Assembly (NCBI GenBank): GCA_001872735.1
Contig: MNWT01000013.1
Span: 1 to 64,000 of the forward strand
DNA from: Verrucomicrobia bacterium CG1_02_43_26
Lineage (GTDB): Bacteria; Verrucomicrobiota; Verrucomicrobiia; Opitutales; CG1-02-43-26
Reading direction: 5' to 3'
DNA length: 64,000 bases
The notes beneath the pieces were generated by a model. That model was given only the letters and a program-made list of their open reading frames with translations, had not been told where the DNA came from and did not search any database. Both the position numbers and the translations under genes were made by a program. The first letter of the stretch is position 1, and each line of letters opens with the position of its first letter. Of this stretch, positions 1 to 8,226 are shown one piece after another.

Positions 1-1
1 C

Positions 2-865
2 GAAATTCGGCTCCAAAAAGAAAGTCAAATTAACCCAATAATGTTTCACTTCACGGTCTTTGGTGTTATAGCCCGCTTGTTGGGTATTTACAAAAGGGGG
101 GTTGAAAATACCACCAAAATCCAAGTCACACACAACACATTTGCACTACCCAGCCTGCCCGAACATTTTGAAAACTACAAAATCCTGCATTTATCAGATC
201 TGCACGCCGATCTTTGCCAGCATGTCACGCCTTACATCATTGAAAAACTCGCCCCATTAGAATACGACCTCTGCGTGATTACGGGCGACTTCATAACAAA
301 GCATCTTAAGAAAACAGAGCTCGCCCTGGCACAGCTAGAGAAAATACTTCTGCATATTAAAGTCCCCTGCCTTGGGGTTTTAGGCAACCATGATAAATTG
401 GAAATCGTCCCCAAACTAGAAGCATTGGGCATGCAGGTACTTCTCAATGAGGTAAAAACAATCGAAAAAGCCGGCCAACAAATTTACATAGCCGGCGTAG
501 ATGATCCCAGCTACTTTCAAACAAGCAATATCCCTAAGGTCGCTAACACCATCCCCCCAGGAGCATGCTCGATTCTCCTAGCCCACTCTACCTGTATCTT
601 TAATGACGCCGAACACCACGGATTCGATATACTGCTTGCCGGCCACTGCCACGGTGGTCAACTCTGTTTACCGGGAGGCATTTCCGTTATAAACAACTCT
701 AGAAGCCCAAAATACATGGTACAAGGCGCTTGGCAATACGGAGGCCTAAAAGGATATACCTCTAGCGGCCTTGGTTGCTGCGGTCTCCCCCTGCGGTACA
801 ACTGCCCTCCTGAAATAGTTGTACATACACTAGTTTCCAGCTCGCTTCGGAAGAATAGCTGCTAA
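2..865 (+). CDS. Metallophosphoesterase (calcineurin-like, YkuE/LpxG type), 5' end cut by window
   Basis: Binuclear-metal phosphoesterase. The order of motifs is the family's: LSDLHAD, then GDF, GNHD, LLAHS and finally GHCHGGQ, which supply the metal-binding Asp, Asn and His residues. Proteins of this type act at the inner membrane, and several hydrolyse UDP-diacylglucosamine in lipid A synthesis; the substrate here is not known. An ATG lies at 41 (274 aa), but the frame stays open to the window edge. Homologues usually carry residues before the IYKRG segment, so I read the gene as 5'-partial. It ends 125 bp before the sugar porter. Confidence 0.8.
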   Translation, partial: EIRLQKESQINPIMFHFTVFGVIARLLGIYKRGVENTTKIQVTHNTFALPSLPEHFENYKILHLSDLHADLCQHVTPYIIEKLAPLEYDLCVITGDFITKHLKKTELALAQLEKILLHIKVPCLGVLGNHDKLEIVPKLEALGMQVLLNEVKTIEKAGQQIYIAGVDDPSYFQTSNIPKVANTIPPGACSILLAHSTCIFNDAEHHGFDILLAGHCHGGQLCLPGGISVINNSRSPKYMVQGAWQYGGLKGYTSSGLGCCGLPLRYNCPPEIVVHTLVSSSLRKNSC

Positions 866-990
866 AAAGTTCTAAGCAAAGGGGTTACTTCAGCGTTGTT
901 TAATTTAATTGACGCGGTAAATACAGTTTGTTACTTTTCACTCACTGTATTTGATTCAACTCAGTAAACAACTCTATTGATATATATGAT

Positions 991-2445
991 ATGAAAAGAA
1001 ATCAGACTGCTACTGCCGGTACCCCTGCTCCGAAAAAAGCAAACATCTACCTCATCGGAACAATAGCTGCCATAGCTGGCTTGTTATTTGGTTTTGATAC
1101 CGGAGTTATCTCTGGTGCTCAAGAATTCATCTTTAAAACCTTTGAATTAAAAAATGACGCTGGTCTGGCCAGTGAAGCAACACGTGGCTTTGTTGTCTCC
1201 GCTGTTCCTCTTGGCGCTCTTTTAGGTGCTTTAATGAGTGGCTTTTTTGCCCGCACATTAGGCAGAAAGCGCAGTATCCTATTTACTGCAATCGTTTTTC
1301 TAGGAGGTACATTATGCGCAGCGTTTGCCCCTAACTTAGAAAGCGTTGTCTTAGGCCGCTTACTGATGGGTCTAGCAATCGGTATCTCAGCGATGGTCGC
1401 CCCCATGTACCTCAGCGAGGTTTCGCCCCCACAAGTGCGTGGCACGATCATATTCATGTTCCAGCTCGCGATTACGCTTGGTTTATTAGCCGCTTTTGCA
1501 ATTAACCTATGGTTCTCGCACTCCATACAAGACTTTACGATGAACTGGCGTTGGATGTTTGGCGTTGGAGTTGTTCCCGCTTTAATACTCTTTTTCGGCA
1601 TGCTTTTTATGCCATGCAGCCCCCGTTGGCTCCATCTCAAAGGCCGTGTAAACGAAGCCCAAAAGGTGCTACAGAATCTTTTAGGAAAATCAGATGTTTC
1701 TAAGGAAATGGCTGAAATTAAAGTAAGTGTCCAGGGTGAAGGCCGTAGTGGATCTTTCTTGCAACTCTTTAAAAAACCATTACTCCCATTACTCGCTGTT
1801 TCTTTCGGGTTGTTTGTATTCCAACAACTCAGCGGCATTAATGCGATCATGTACTATGGTCCTCAAGTTTTTGCCAAAGCCGGTTTCGGTGAATCCACCA
1901 AGTACCTAGCTCAGTTCTTTATGGGTCTTACAAATGTTGTAGCAACGCTCTTTGGCGTCTGGGTAGTGGATAAAATTGGCCGCAGACCCCTCCTGTCCAT
2001 CGGGTTTATCGGCATGATCGCCTGTTTAGGCATATTAGGTTTCTTATTAAAGTCTGGCAGCGGAGAATATCCATTCCTTGCTCTTGCTTCAATATTGCTC
2101 TTTATCGTATTCTTCGCGATCAGCCTTGGCGGAGTTCCCTACATCATGATGTCCGAGGTTTTCCCGTTAAAAGCACGTGCCTCCGGCATGGCCATCGCAA
2201 GCTGCGCAAACTGGGGCTTTAATATGCTCGTTTCTTTCTCGTTCGGCATCTTGGTTACCGCAATGGGCAACATGGGCAATGTTTTCATGCTCTATGCTTC
2301 CTGCACCATGGTCGGCTTCATCTTCGCTTGGTATATGGTTCCGGAAACCAAAAACCGCCAGTTGGAAGAATTGGAGCAGAATCTATATGCGGGCAAGCCT
2401 GTGCGTCGATTGGGTGACCAAATTAGTAGGCCTGCGGATGTGTAA
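991..2445 (+). CDS. Sugar porter (MFS superfamily, XylE/GLUT-like)
   Basis: A 484-aa twelve-helix major facilitator, probably a sugar:proton symporter of the inner membrane. It has the sugar-porter signatures in order: GFDTGVISGA in helix 1, a GRK loop after helix 2, PCSPRWL (a variant of PESPRWL) at the end of the first half, QQLSGINAIMYYGP in helix 7, GRRPL in the second half and PETKN at the C-terminal end. The QQLSGIN motif points to hexose or xylose transport, but the substrate cannot be set from sequence. No metabolic genes lie next to it. The start has no clear Shine-Dalgarno and is preceded by an A/T run (TATATATGAT). A strong bidirectional terminator follows. Confidence 0.9.
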   Translation: MKRNQTATAGTPAPKKANIYLIGTIAAIAGLLFGFDTGVISGAQEFIFKTFELKNDAGLASEATRGFVVSAVPLGALLGALMSGFFARTLGRKRSILFTAIVFLGGTLCAAFAPNLESVVLGRLLMGLAIGISAMVAPMYLSEVSPPQVRGTIIFMFQLAITLGLLAAFAINLWFSHSIQDFTMNWRWMFGVGVVPALILFFGMLFMPCSPRWLHLKGRVNEAQKVLQNLLGKSDVSKEMAEIKVSVQGEGRSGSFLQLFKKPLLPLLAVSFGLFVFQQLSGINAIMYYGPQVFAKAGFGESTKYLAQFFMGLTNVVATLFGVWVVDKIGRRPLLSIGFIGMIACLGILGFLLKSGSGEYPFLALASILLFIVFFAISLGGVPYIMMSEVFPLKARASGMAIASCANWGFNMLVSFSFGILVTAMGNMGNVFMLYASCTMVGFIFAWYMVPETKNRQLEELEQNLYAGKPVRRLGDQISRPADV

Positions 2446-2460
2446 TTTCGATATATATAA

Positions 2461-2502
2461 AAAACAAAAAAGCCTCACTTATAAGTGAGGCTTTTTTGTT
2501 TT
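2461..2502. terminator. Bidirectional intrinsic terminator between convergent genes
   Basis: A near-perfect palindrome with GCCTCACTTA/TAAGTGAGGC arms flanked by A-runs on the left and T-runs on the right. It can therefore stop transcription from the sugar porter on the plus strand and from the opposing 149-aa gene on the minus strand. Confidence 0.9.
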
Positions 2503-2509
2503 AAGTCGT

Positions 2510-2959
2510 TTAGGAATCGGAATTACCTTTTAATAAATTAGGTACATTTTGACCGGACTTGTTTATAAATTCCTCTTTAACCGTTTCAGGGTTAGTGGGT
2601 TTTGAGAAAACGCCGCCTCCTCTTAAAATTGCGTTAATATCGACACTCGGCTGACTACCAACTTCTTTGGATAAGTTCTTGATATCCCGACTATCGAGAT
2701 CTTCAAAATTGTTAATTTTCTCTTTAATAATGTCGCTTTGCATTAGACTATTGGCCGCGGCGCCAAACTGCTGCTGTAATGACTGGAAGAGGAATTCTCG
2801 GTGGTTTTGCTTTAATGTGTTTATCTCTTCTTTGAGGTGTTTAACATTTTTTAAAACAGGGTCTTTGTTTATATTCTTCGCATTCTCACCAATCTTATTT
2901 AAATAAGATGTACTGTAGAATCCTTTACTTAAACTGTTTGGTATTTTATTGCTAGGCAT
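2510..2959 (-). CDS. Uncharacterised small soluble protein (149 aa)
   Basis: Not recognised. The product is polar and rich in Asn, Lys and Ser, with no signal peptide or membrane segment. Residues 40-90 look helical and may form a coiled coil (HLKEEINTLKQNHREFL). The C-terminal third is Gly/Pro/Asn-rich and probably disordered. It stands alone between convergent and divergent neighbours and shares a bidirectional terminator with the sugar porter. No good Shine-Dalgarno precedes the ATG. It is probably a real gene because it fills the space, has an ATG and ends at a terminator, but no function is proposed. Confidence 0.6.
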   Translation of the reverse strand: MPSNKIPNSLSKGFYSTSYLNKIGENAKNINKDPVLKNVKHLKEEINTLKQNHREFLFQSLQQQFGAAANSLMQSDIIKEKINNFEDLDSRDIKNLSKEVGSQPSVDINAILRGGGVFSKPTNPETVKEEFINKSGQNVPNLLKGNSDS

Positions 2960-3139
2960 GGCTTGATCTTTAGTTAATTTTTCCGTTTATAGCTTTAAGT
3001 TATAACAGAATACTGCAATTGTCAAATTAATATGAATTATATACCTAGACATAAGCAATCGGCACACATTCCACAATACGGAAACAGTGAAATAAACTAT
3101 TTACGCGAGCCCAGAGTTTGGTCAAGATGGGTGAGCATT

Positions 3140-5050
3140 ATGGCAAAAATACAAATACTACCGGACCATGTAGCTAATCAGATCGCTGCAGGCGAAGTGA
3201 TTGAGCGACCAGCAGCTGTAGTTAAGGAACTTGTAGAAAATAGTATTGATGCAGGCGCTAGCCGAATCAACGTGGAGTTTCGCAATGGGGGAAAGAGTTA
3301 CCTATTGATAGAAGATGACGGGCATGGCATGACCCGGGATGATGCGTTATTATCACTAGAAAGGCATGCTACGAGTAAGATAAAGGACATAAATGATGTT
3401 ATGGCCATTATGAGTTTTGGATTTCGAGGGGAAGCGTTGCCCTCTATTGCCAGCGTTTCCCGATTCACCCTGAGAACAAAGACAAAAAACGATGCATGTG
3501 GCTCAGAAACCTTTGTGAACGCGGGCAAAATCGTACATCAACGGGAATACGGTATGCCGACCGGCACACGGATCGAGGTTTCGCATTTATTTAACAGCGT
3601 GCCCGCGCGCCGCAAGTTCATGAAGACGGACAACACGGAAGCCGCGCACATAATCCATTTAGTGCGCCTATACGCCCTCGCCCACCCCAAAATTGCCTTC
3701 ACCCTGAAAGAAAATGACCGCGTACTTTTTAAGTCCCCCAGGCATTCGAACATGAAAGACCGCATAGCGGATATTTGGAACAAAAAATTGAGCCAAGAAC
3801 TCATACCTGTTGACGTAGACGAAAGCGGCCTGCGATTACACGGCTACGTCGGTAAACCCGGTATCTGCCGAGCCACCCGAGGAGAACTTATCACACTCGT
3901 AAACAACCGTCCCGTAGACAGCAGAACCCTTTCCTATGCTATCATAGAGAGTTTTCATACATACATCCCCAAAGGGAAATACCCTGTAGCCTTTCTCTTC
4001 CTGGAAATTAACCCTAAAAGCGTGGACGTGAACGTACACCCCGCCAAACGAGAAATAAGATTTCGGGAAGAAGCCCTCGTGCGACAATTTGCAATACAAT
4101 CCCTCTTGAAGTCTTTAAAAGAACACACCACAAATAGCCTCCAAGCGGTTAGATTCCCTTTAGAAAATCCAGAGAGCAGCCCTGTATTCCAGAAAAACTC
4201 GCTTCCAGAGCCTATTACGCGCCCAACACCCGCCATTCGCCCTGTAAAACAAACACTTGCCTCAAGCGAGCCAATATCAAAAAACACGACTATTACCCCT
4301 GAAGCACCCGTTATTCATTCATCAAGGGCAACAGTAACCCCCTCACCCCAAAAGCCATTAGAACGCCAAAAGGATACCGAAAGAGCCACTCCGGTAAGCA
4401 TAGCATATTCACCAAAACCTGATAACTCCCTCGACACCGCTTTCATTCAAGAGCTTACCCCCTCGAAAAAGCGCGATTGGCGCTATATGGGAACATTAAA
4501 AGACAACCGAGCCTTATTTGAAACACCCTCTGGCCTTTTGATCCTTAATTACAAAAGCGCCCACGAGCGGATATGGTTTGAGCGCCTGCAATCGACCCTT
4601 TCTAGTCAAAAAACAGCAAGCCAACAGCTATTAATCCCCCAACCCATTCACTTTGATGCACTTACAGGACCCATCATTGAGGAAAGCCTAGCATTTTTCA
4701 ATGAAATCGGCTTTAAACTCGAGCTATTTGGGCGAAATTTTTACCGCATAGAAGCCATTCCAGACTGGCTTGAGCCTAATGCCGCAGAAGTCTTTTTGCG
4801 CGATCTGGTTGCCCTCATCAAAGAAAAAGGCCTTGTTCCCTCTAAAAAAGGCGCATTTTATGAAGAGCTATCCCGGATGGCCACTGCCAAAGCGATCCGT
4901 TTCGATAATAAGCCCAGCGAACAAGCCTTAATCAGCTTAATTGATGAATTAATGCGTTGTGAAAACCCATTAGCGTGCCCTAAAGGTAAGCCCACGTTTA
5001 TAGAACTTAGCCACGGCGATTTAGACAAACGCTTTCAAAAAGGCATGTAA
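3140..5050 (+). CDS. mutL: DNA mismatch repair protein MutL
   Basis: GHKL ATPase of mismatch repair that links MutS recognition to strand incision. The N-terminal ATPase domain is complete: ENSIDAGA, DDGHGM, ERHATSKI, GFRGEALPSIASVS and a VPARRKF loop. A Pro/Thr-rich linker covers roughly residues 340-450, followed by a C-terminal dimerisation domain. I chose the ATG at 3140 (636 aa) because the family begins with IQILPDHVANQIAAGEVIERPA; an upstream in-frame ATG at 3032 would add 36 unrelated residues. The C-terminal endonuclease signature DQHA is replaced by NYKSA (before HERIWFERL), and the ACxxAI motif reads ATAKAI. No mutS is adjacent. Confidence 0.93.
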   Translation: MAKIQILPDHVANQIAAGEVIERPAAVVKELVENSIDAGASRINVEFRNGGKSYLLIEDDGHGMTRDDALLSLERHATSKIKDINDVMAIMSFGFRGEALPSIASVSRFTLRTKTKNDACGSETFVNAGKIVHQREYGMPTGTRIEVSHLFNSVPARRKFMKTDNTEAAHIIHLVRLYALAHPKIAFTLKENDRVLFKSPRHSNMKDRIADIWNKKLSQELIPVDVDESGLRLHGYVGKPGICRATRGELITLVNNRPVDSRTLSYAIIESFHTYIPKGKYPVAFLFLEINPKSVDVNVHPAKREIRFREEALVRQFAIQSLLKSLKEHTTNSLQAVRFPLENPESSPVFQKNSLPEPITRPTPAIRPVKQTLASSEPISKNTTITPEAPVIHSSRATVTPSPQKPLERQKDTERATPVSIAYSPKPDNSLDTAFIQELTPSKKRDWRYMGTLKDNRALFETPSGLLILNYKSAHERIWFERLQSTLSSQKTASQQLLIPQPIHFDALTGPIIEESLAFFNEIGFKLELFGRNFYRIEAIPDWLEPNAAEVFLRDLVALIKEKGLVPSKKGAFYEELSRMATAKAIRFDNKPSEQALISLIDELMRCENPLACPKGKPTFIELSHGDLDKRFQKGM

Positions 5051-5307
5051 AAAGCCGCTGACTCAACTTCATGCCTTAAGTTCTTCTGTGCCTTGATTTT
5101 TTGTATTGATTTATACATAGCGGGACGTTCAGTTCTGTGATAAATTATACATATTTAGACTGACGACCTCGGTACAGCGGATCGATGGTTTGTTTTTTAT
5201 TAAAGATTATATTTTCGTTTTCTAACCCTTATTAAGCACCAATTGACGTTTATTTGATATTTATTTAGCCATTTTCTGCACACTAATTCACCATTAAAAT
5301 GGCCGTT

Positions 5308-5323
5308 TGTTTCACCTGAAACA
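5308..5323. promoter_or_regulatory. parS-like centromere palindrome
   Basis: The plus strand reads TGTTTCACCTGAAACA. This is 15 of 16 matches to the canonical ParB site TGTTTCACGTGAAACA, the only difference being G to C in the centre. The flanking bases extend the arms to 8 bp (TTGTTTCA/TGAAACAA). It lies in a non-coding stretch, as chromosomal ParB sites may. An operator for an unrelated dimeric regulator is the alternative. Confidence 0.5.
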
Positions 5324-5470
5324 AAAAATGGGGAATTAGGTGATCAAACGATCACCAGCACTACACCCCATGATATTCTTGATTCGAGTAACCTGGTAAG
5401 TAATGGCCAATGACCGCATCTCGAATGATTTTGTGATGGCGGTTGTAATGAATTGAGGTGTTTGTTGGAT

Positions 5471-5566
5471 CGGCGGTTGGGGCCCGTTTGGTGTTGGGCC
5501 CGCCTACGCCAAGGCTTTGGCGGACACTCTTAGCTCTAGTCTCGCTGCGCTCGAAGAGCTAAGGTG
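5471..5566. repeat. GC-rich inverted-repeat block, possible dispersed intergenic repeat
   Basis: Three nested structures sit in an otherwise AT-rich region: two GGGCCC boxes (5480-5485 and 5496-5501), a hairpin with CGCCAA/TTGGCG arms (5507-5522), and a 9-bp perfect inverted repeat CTTAGCTCT/AGAGCTAAG (5529-5537 and 5555-5563). It ends about 75 bp before the methyltransferase start. The composition and stacked hairpins resemble dispersed palindromic repeats, but only this copy is visible. Confidence 0.4.
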
Positions 5567-5641
5567 GAATTCGAGTTTTAATCATTACCAGATTGAACAC
5601 CCGTTGAAATCGCTATACGGTTGTAGGGAACAAGAAGATTG

Positions 5642-6460
5642 ATGAGAGAGAACATAATACAAAGCCGGCAAAACCCATTAGTGAAGCATGTAGTGAAGCT
5701 ATGGGAAGCCAGAAGCCGTAAAAAGCACGGGCAGTTTCTGCTCGAAGGATGCCGCGAATTACAATGCGCCATAAACAATGCTATTGCTATCGAACAGCTC
5801 TTGTATTGCCCGGATCTCTTTAGCTCCGAAGCTTGCCCTCTTTTGGTAGAAAAGGCAAAGAACAGCAATAAAATCACTGCGACAGAAGTCACAAAAGATG
5901 TCTTTGAAAAAATGTCTTACCGGGAAGGGCCTGATGGGTTATTAGCCATCGCAAAACAAGAATACAAAGGGTTAGACGCGATTAAATTAAGCGAAAAGCC
6001 CCTCCTGTTAGTTGCGGAAGGCATCGAGAAACCCGGCAATTTAGGAGCCCTTATAAGGACAGCGGAAGCCGTTGGCTGCGATGCCTTAATCCTAACCAAT
6101 AGCGCCATAGACCTCTACAACCCAAACGTGATAAGATCCTCACAAGGGCTAGTATTTTCCTTACCCGTAATAACAACAGAAAATGAAAGCGCAAACCGTT
6201 TCCTAACAGAGCATGGCATACAAGCACTCGCAACGACACCGCATTGCGACACACCGTATTGGGAAAAAGACTACAATAAAGCCAGTGCGATCATGATCGG
6301 CAGCGAAAAAGACGGCCTGAGTGATTTTTGGTTAAAAAGCGAGCACGCGGAACCCATTACTATTCCGCATTCAGGGCAAGCAGATTCGTTAAACGCCGGG
6401 ATAGCTGCTGCGGTTGTGCTCTTTGAAGTACAACGGCAAAGAAATTTACGCGCTCACTAA
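5642..6460 (+). CDS. SpoU/TrmH-family RNA 2'-O-methyltransferase (RlmB/TsnR-like)
   Basis: SAM-dependent methyltransferase acting on a ribose 2'-OH of rRNA or tRNA. The N-terminal 100 residues form a substrate-binding domain (KHGQFLLEGCRE). The SPOUT domain carries the three SpoU motifs: EKPGNLGALIRTAEAVG (motif 1), IMIGSEKDGL (motif 2) and IPHSGQADSLNAGIAAAV (motif 3), which form the knotted SAM site. I start at the ATG at 5642, which directly follows an in-frame TTG. The RNA target is not fixed by sequence. Its 3' end overlaps the convergent response regulator by 15 bp. Confidence 0.88.
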   Translation: MRENIIQSRQNPLVKHVVKLWEARSRKKHGQFLLEGCRELQCAINNAIAIEQLLYCPDLFSSEACPLLVEKAKNSNKITATEVTKDVFEKMSYREGPDGLLAIAKQEYKGLDAIKLSEKPLLLVAEGIEKPGNLGALIRTAEAVGCDALILTNSAIDLYNPNVIRSSQGLVFSLPVITTENESANRFLTEHGIQALATTPHCDTPYWEKDYNKASAIMIGSEKDGLSDFWLKSEHAEPITIPHSGQADSLNAGIAAAVVLFEVQRQRNLRAH

Positions 6461-7576
6461 ATTTTCTTTAGCATCATCGATACTATTAAAGAAAGTCCAA
6501 TCCTTGGACTCCTCATAGGACTGACATTGCTCAGCAAGGGCAGGCGTACCCACCATGGCAAACGGCAATGTGAGCTCATTACAAATCTCCATTGCCTGAA
6601 GCAAGATCTTTATGGTTTCGACATCAATGTTATTGAGTTCATGGATATCGAATATAGCACGACTTAACCCTGCGTCGACCGCTTCGGAAATTTTAGGCGT
6701 CAAATAATGGTTCATCGCACTCACTGCGATCGGCGACATACTTTTTGGAAATCGGATAATGAGCAGACTACCCTCTGTTTTAAAGTATCGAGGAGACGTA
6801 TCCAGCTTAAGCGATTTAGCAATTTTATTTTCCAGATCCTCGAAATCGATTGGTTTAGCGACGATGGCCGTAAAACCTGTTTGCTGGGCTTGCTGTTGTT
6901 CCGCCATAGCTGTTTTAACCGCCAAACCAAATACAGGAACGTACTTTGTTTTGAGATTAGAGCGTAGGATACGAAAAAGATTAAACGCGCCCTCCTCTGG
7001 AAGCGCCAAGTTTATAATAATCAAATCCGGAGTCAGACCTTGGCACTTATCTAATGCCTCGCCCGTTGTACTGGCTGAAGTAACCTTCCAAGGGCTTCCC
7101 GCAAAGTAATCCTCCATCTGTTTAACAATGACCGGCTTATCATCCACGACAAGAATGTTGCAAACATCATCAATTGTTTTTTGTTTAACCTTTTGGCTAT
7201 CAGAAAGACGTATATTGACCACGCGACTCACCTTTTCGATCAACACATCCTCCTTAAAAGGCTTTACGATGTAATCCCGAATGCCGATTTTTGCAATTTT
7301 AAGCACATTTTCCCGACCTGCTTCTGCAGTGAGCATGATGATGGGAATTGCCTTGAGATTGCTATCCGACTTAATCTTCGTGAGCATTTCCACGCCATCC
7401 ATAATAGGCATGGTAACATCCAGAAGAATGAGGTCCGGAACCTCCTTACTTGCCGCAGCAAGCCCCTCCACACCGTTAGCAGCCTCTATGATAGTGACAT
7501 CGTAGTTCACGAAGGCCTTCTTAACGATAATTCGTACGGCCTTGGAATCATCAACTGTGAGAATTTTCAAACGCAT
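6446..7576 (-). CDS. Response regulator with two receiver domains and a C-terminal STAS-like domain
   Basis: A 376-aa signalling protein. Receiver 1 (about residues 4-118) is canonical, with D9, D10, phosphoacceptor D53 (LLDVTMP), T83 and K105 (VKPF). Receiver 2 (about 140-255) keeps VVDD and AKPI, but the phosphoacceptor position is Asn (IIINLALP), so it is probably not phosphorylated. The last 110 residues (FDIHELNNIDVETIKILLQAME, a region of alternating strand and helix) resemble a STAS/anti-sigma-antagonist fold. There is no DNA-binding domain, so output is likely by protein contact. It lies 12 bp after the CheX-like gene and is probably cotranscribed with it. Confidence 0.82.
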   Translation of the reverse strand: MRLKILTVDDSKAVRIIVKKAFVNYDVTIIEAANGVEGLAAASKEVPDLILLDVTMPIMDGVEMLTKIKSDSNLKAIPIIMLTAEAGRENVLKIAKIGIRDYIVKPFKEDVLIEKVSRVVNIRLSDSQKVKQKTIDDVCNILVVDDKPVIVKQMEDYFAGSPWKVTSASTTGEALDKCQGLTPDLIIINLALPEEGAFNLFRILRSNLKTKYVPVFGLAVKTAMAEQQQAQQTGFTAIVAKPIDFEDLENKIAKSLKLDTSPRYFKTEGSLLIIRFPKSMSPIAVSAMNHYLTPKISEAVDAGLSRAIFDIHELNNIDVETIKILLQAMEICNELTLPFAMVGTPALAEQCQSYEESKDWTFFNSIDDAKENLVSA

Positions 7577-7588
7577 GGGTAAAAAGTG

Positions 7589-8125
7589 TTATTCAACAGG
7601 TTTAATTAAAAGGTCTGCCACGTAAGGTTTATTAAAGGCTTCGAACTCGTAGCAACGCCGAATAACAGGACTATTCGGTGGAGATTCGATAGAAAAGTCA
7701 TTTCCCCGCAAAATAGAAGGGATGGTGAGCCGGCAATTGTAGCCCATGTCACATAATTTATTTTTAAACGTACCCACGATCATGTTGGTGAGCTCTCCGA
7801 GAGCATCATTAATGGCATCATGATCATTTCGGTCAACCTCCTCGTAGCTACTCCCTAGGAGGGAAGCTGTTAATTGGATGGAAAGGTTTTCTTCAAGATA
7901 AAGGAATACAACCCCATTAATGTTACCGATAAAGCCGACTGAACTAGCAATCAAAGGCTCGGTTGTGTTAATAGGTTTTAACGGGGGCGCTTTGGGCGTG
8001 AGCGGAAACGGAATTGCGCGCTTAAAATTAATTTTCGTCATTAACATTGTGGAGAACACCTTTTCAATGGAATCCGTAATCATGTCCTGAATGATCGTAT
8101 CTGAAAAAGGTATCGTTGTTTCCAT
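7589..8125 (-). CDS. CheX-like chemotaxis phosphatase domain protein
   Basis: A 178-aa protein of the CheC/CheX/FliY phosphatase group, which dephosphorylate CheY-type receivers. The signature is in DALGELTNMIVGTFKN, giving the Glu and Asn of the ExxN active-site motif about residue 110. Other family-like segments are the hydrophobic strands VGFIGNINGVVFLYL and the Gly-containing IPSILRG. The gene lies just upstream of the two-receiver regulator, so that protein's first receiver is the obvious substrate. No cheA, cheW or receptor gene is in the window. It starts at an ATG without a strong Shine-Dalgarno. Confidence 0.75.
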   Translation of the reverse strand: METTIPFSDTIIQDMITDSIEKVFSTMLMTKINFKRAIPFPLTPKAPPLKPINTTEPLIASSVGFIGNINGVVFLYLEENLSIQLTASLLGSSYEEVDRNDHDAINDALGELTNMIVGTFKNKLCDMGYNCRLTIPSILRGNDFSIESPPNSPVIRRCYEFEAFNKPYVADLLIKPVE

Positions 8126-8226
8126 AGTTAATTGGGGTTGAGAATACTAAAGAAGGGGTAGTGTATCCGTTATTGGGATTAAGTGTTAAGACACGAGGCT
8201 AACATAGTGAATTTCTAAGCCAAAGA

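Larger units (their letters stand above)
5051..5641. other. 591-bp intergenic region with clustered palindromes and a GC-rich block
   Basis: No open frame of convincing character and no RNA gene recognised. It contains a parS-like palindrome at 5308-5323, a 7-bp hairpin (GGTGATC/GATCACC) at 5339-5356, and a GC-rich inverted-repeat block at 5471-5566. The first 250 bases are AT-rich and show nothing clear. Confidence 0.6.

Noticed and set aside
1119-1850. A 243-aa frame on the minus strand inside the sugar porter gene
   Set aside because: It is a shadow of the plus-strand transporter, with no ribosome site and no domain-like pattern.
5135-5165. TAAATTATACATATTTA as a dif/XerCD site
   Set aside because: It lacks the CGCATAAT and TTATGTTAA arms of known dif sites.
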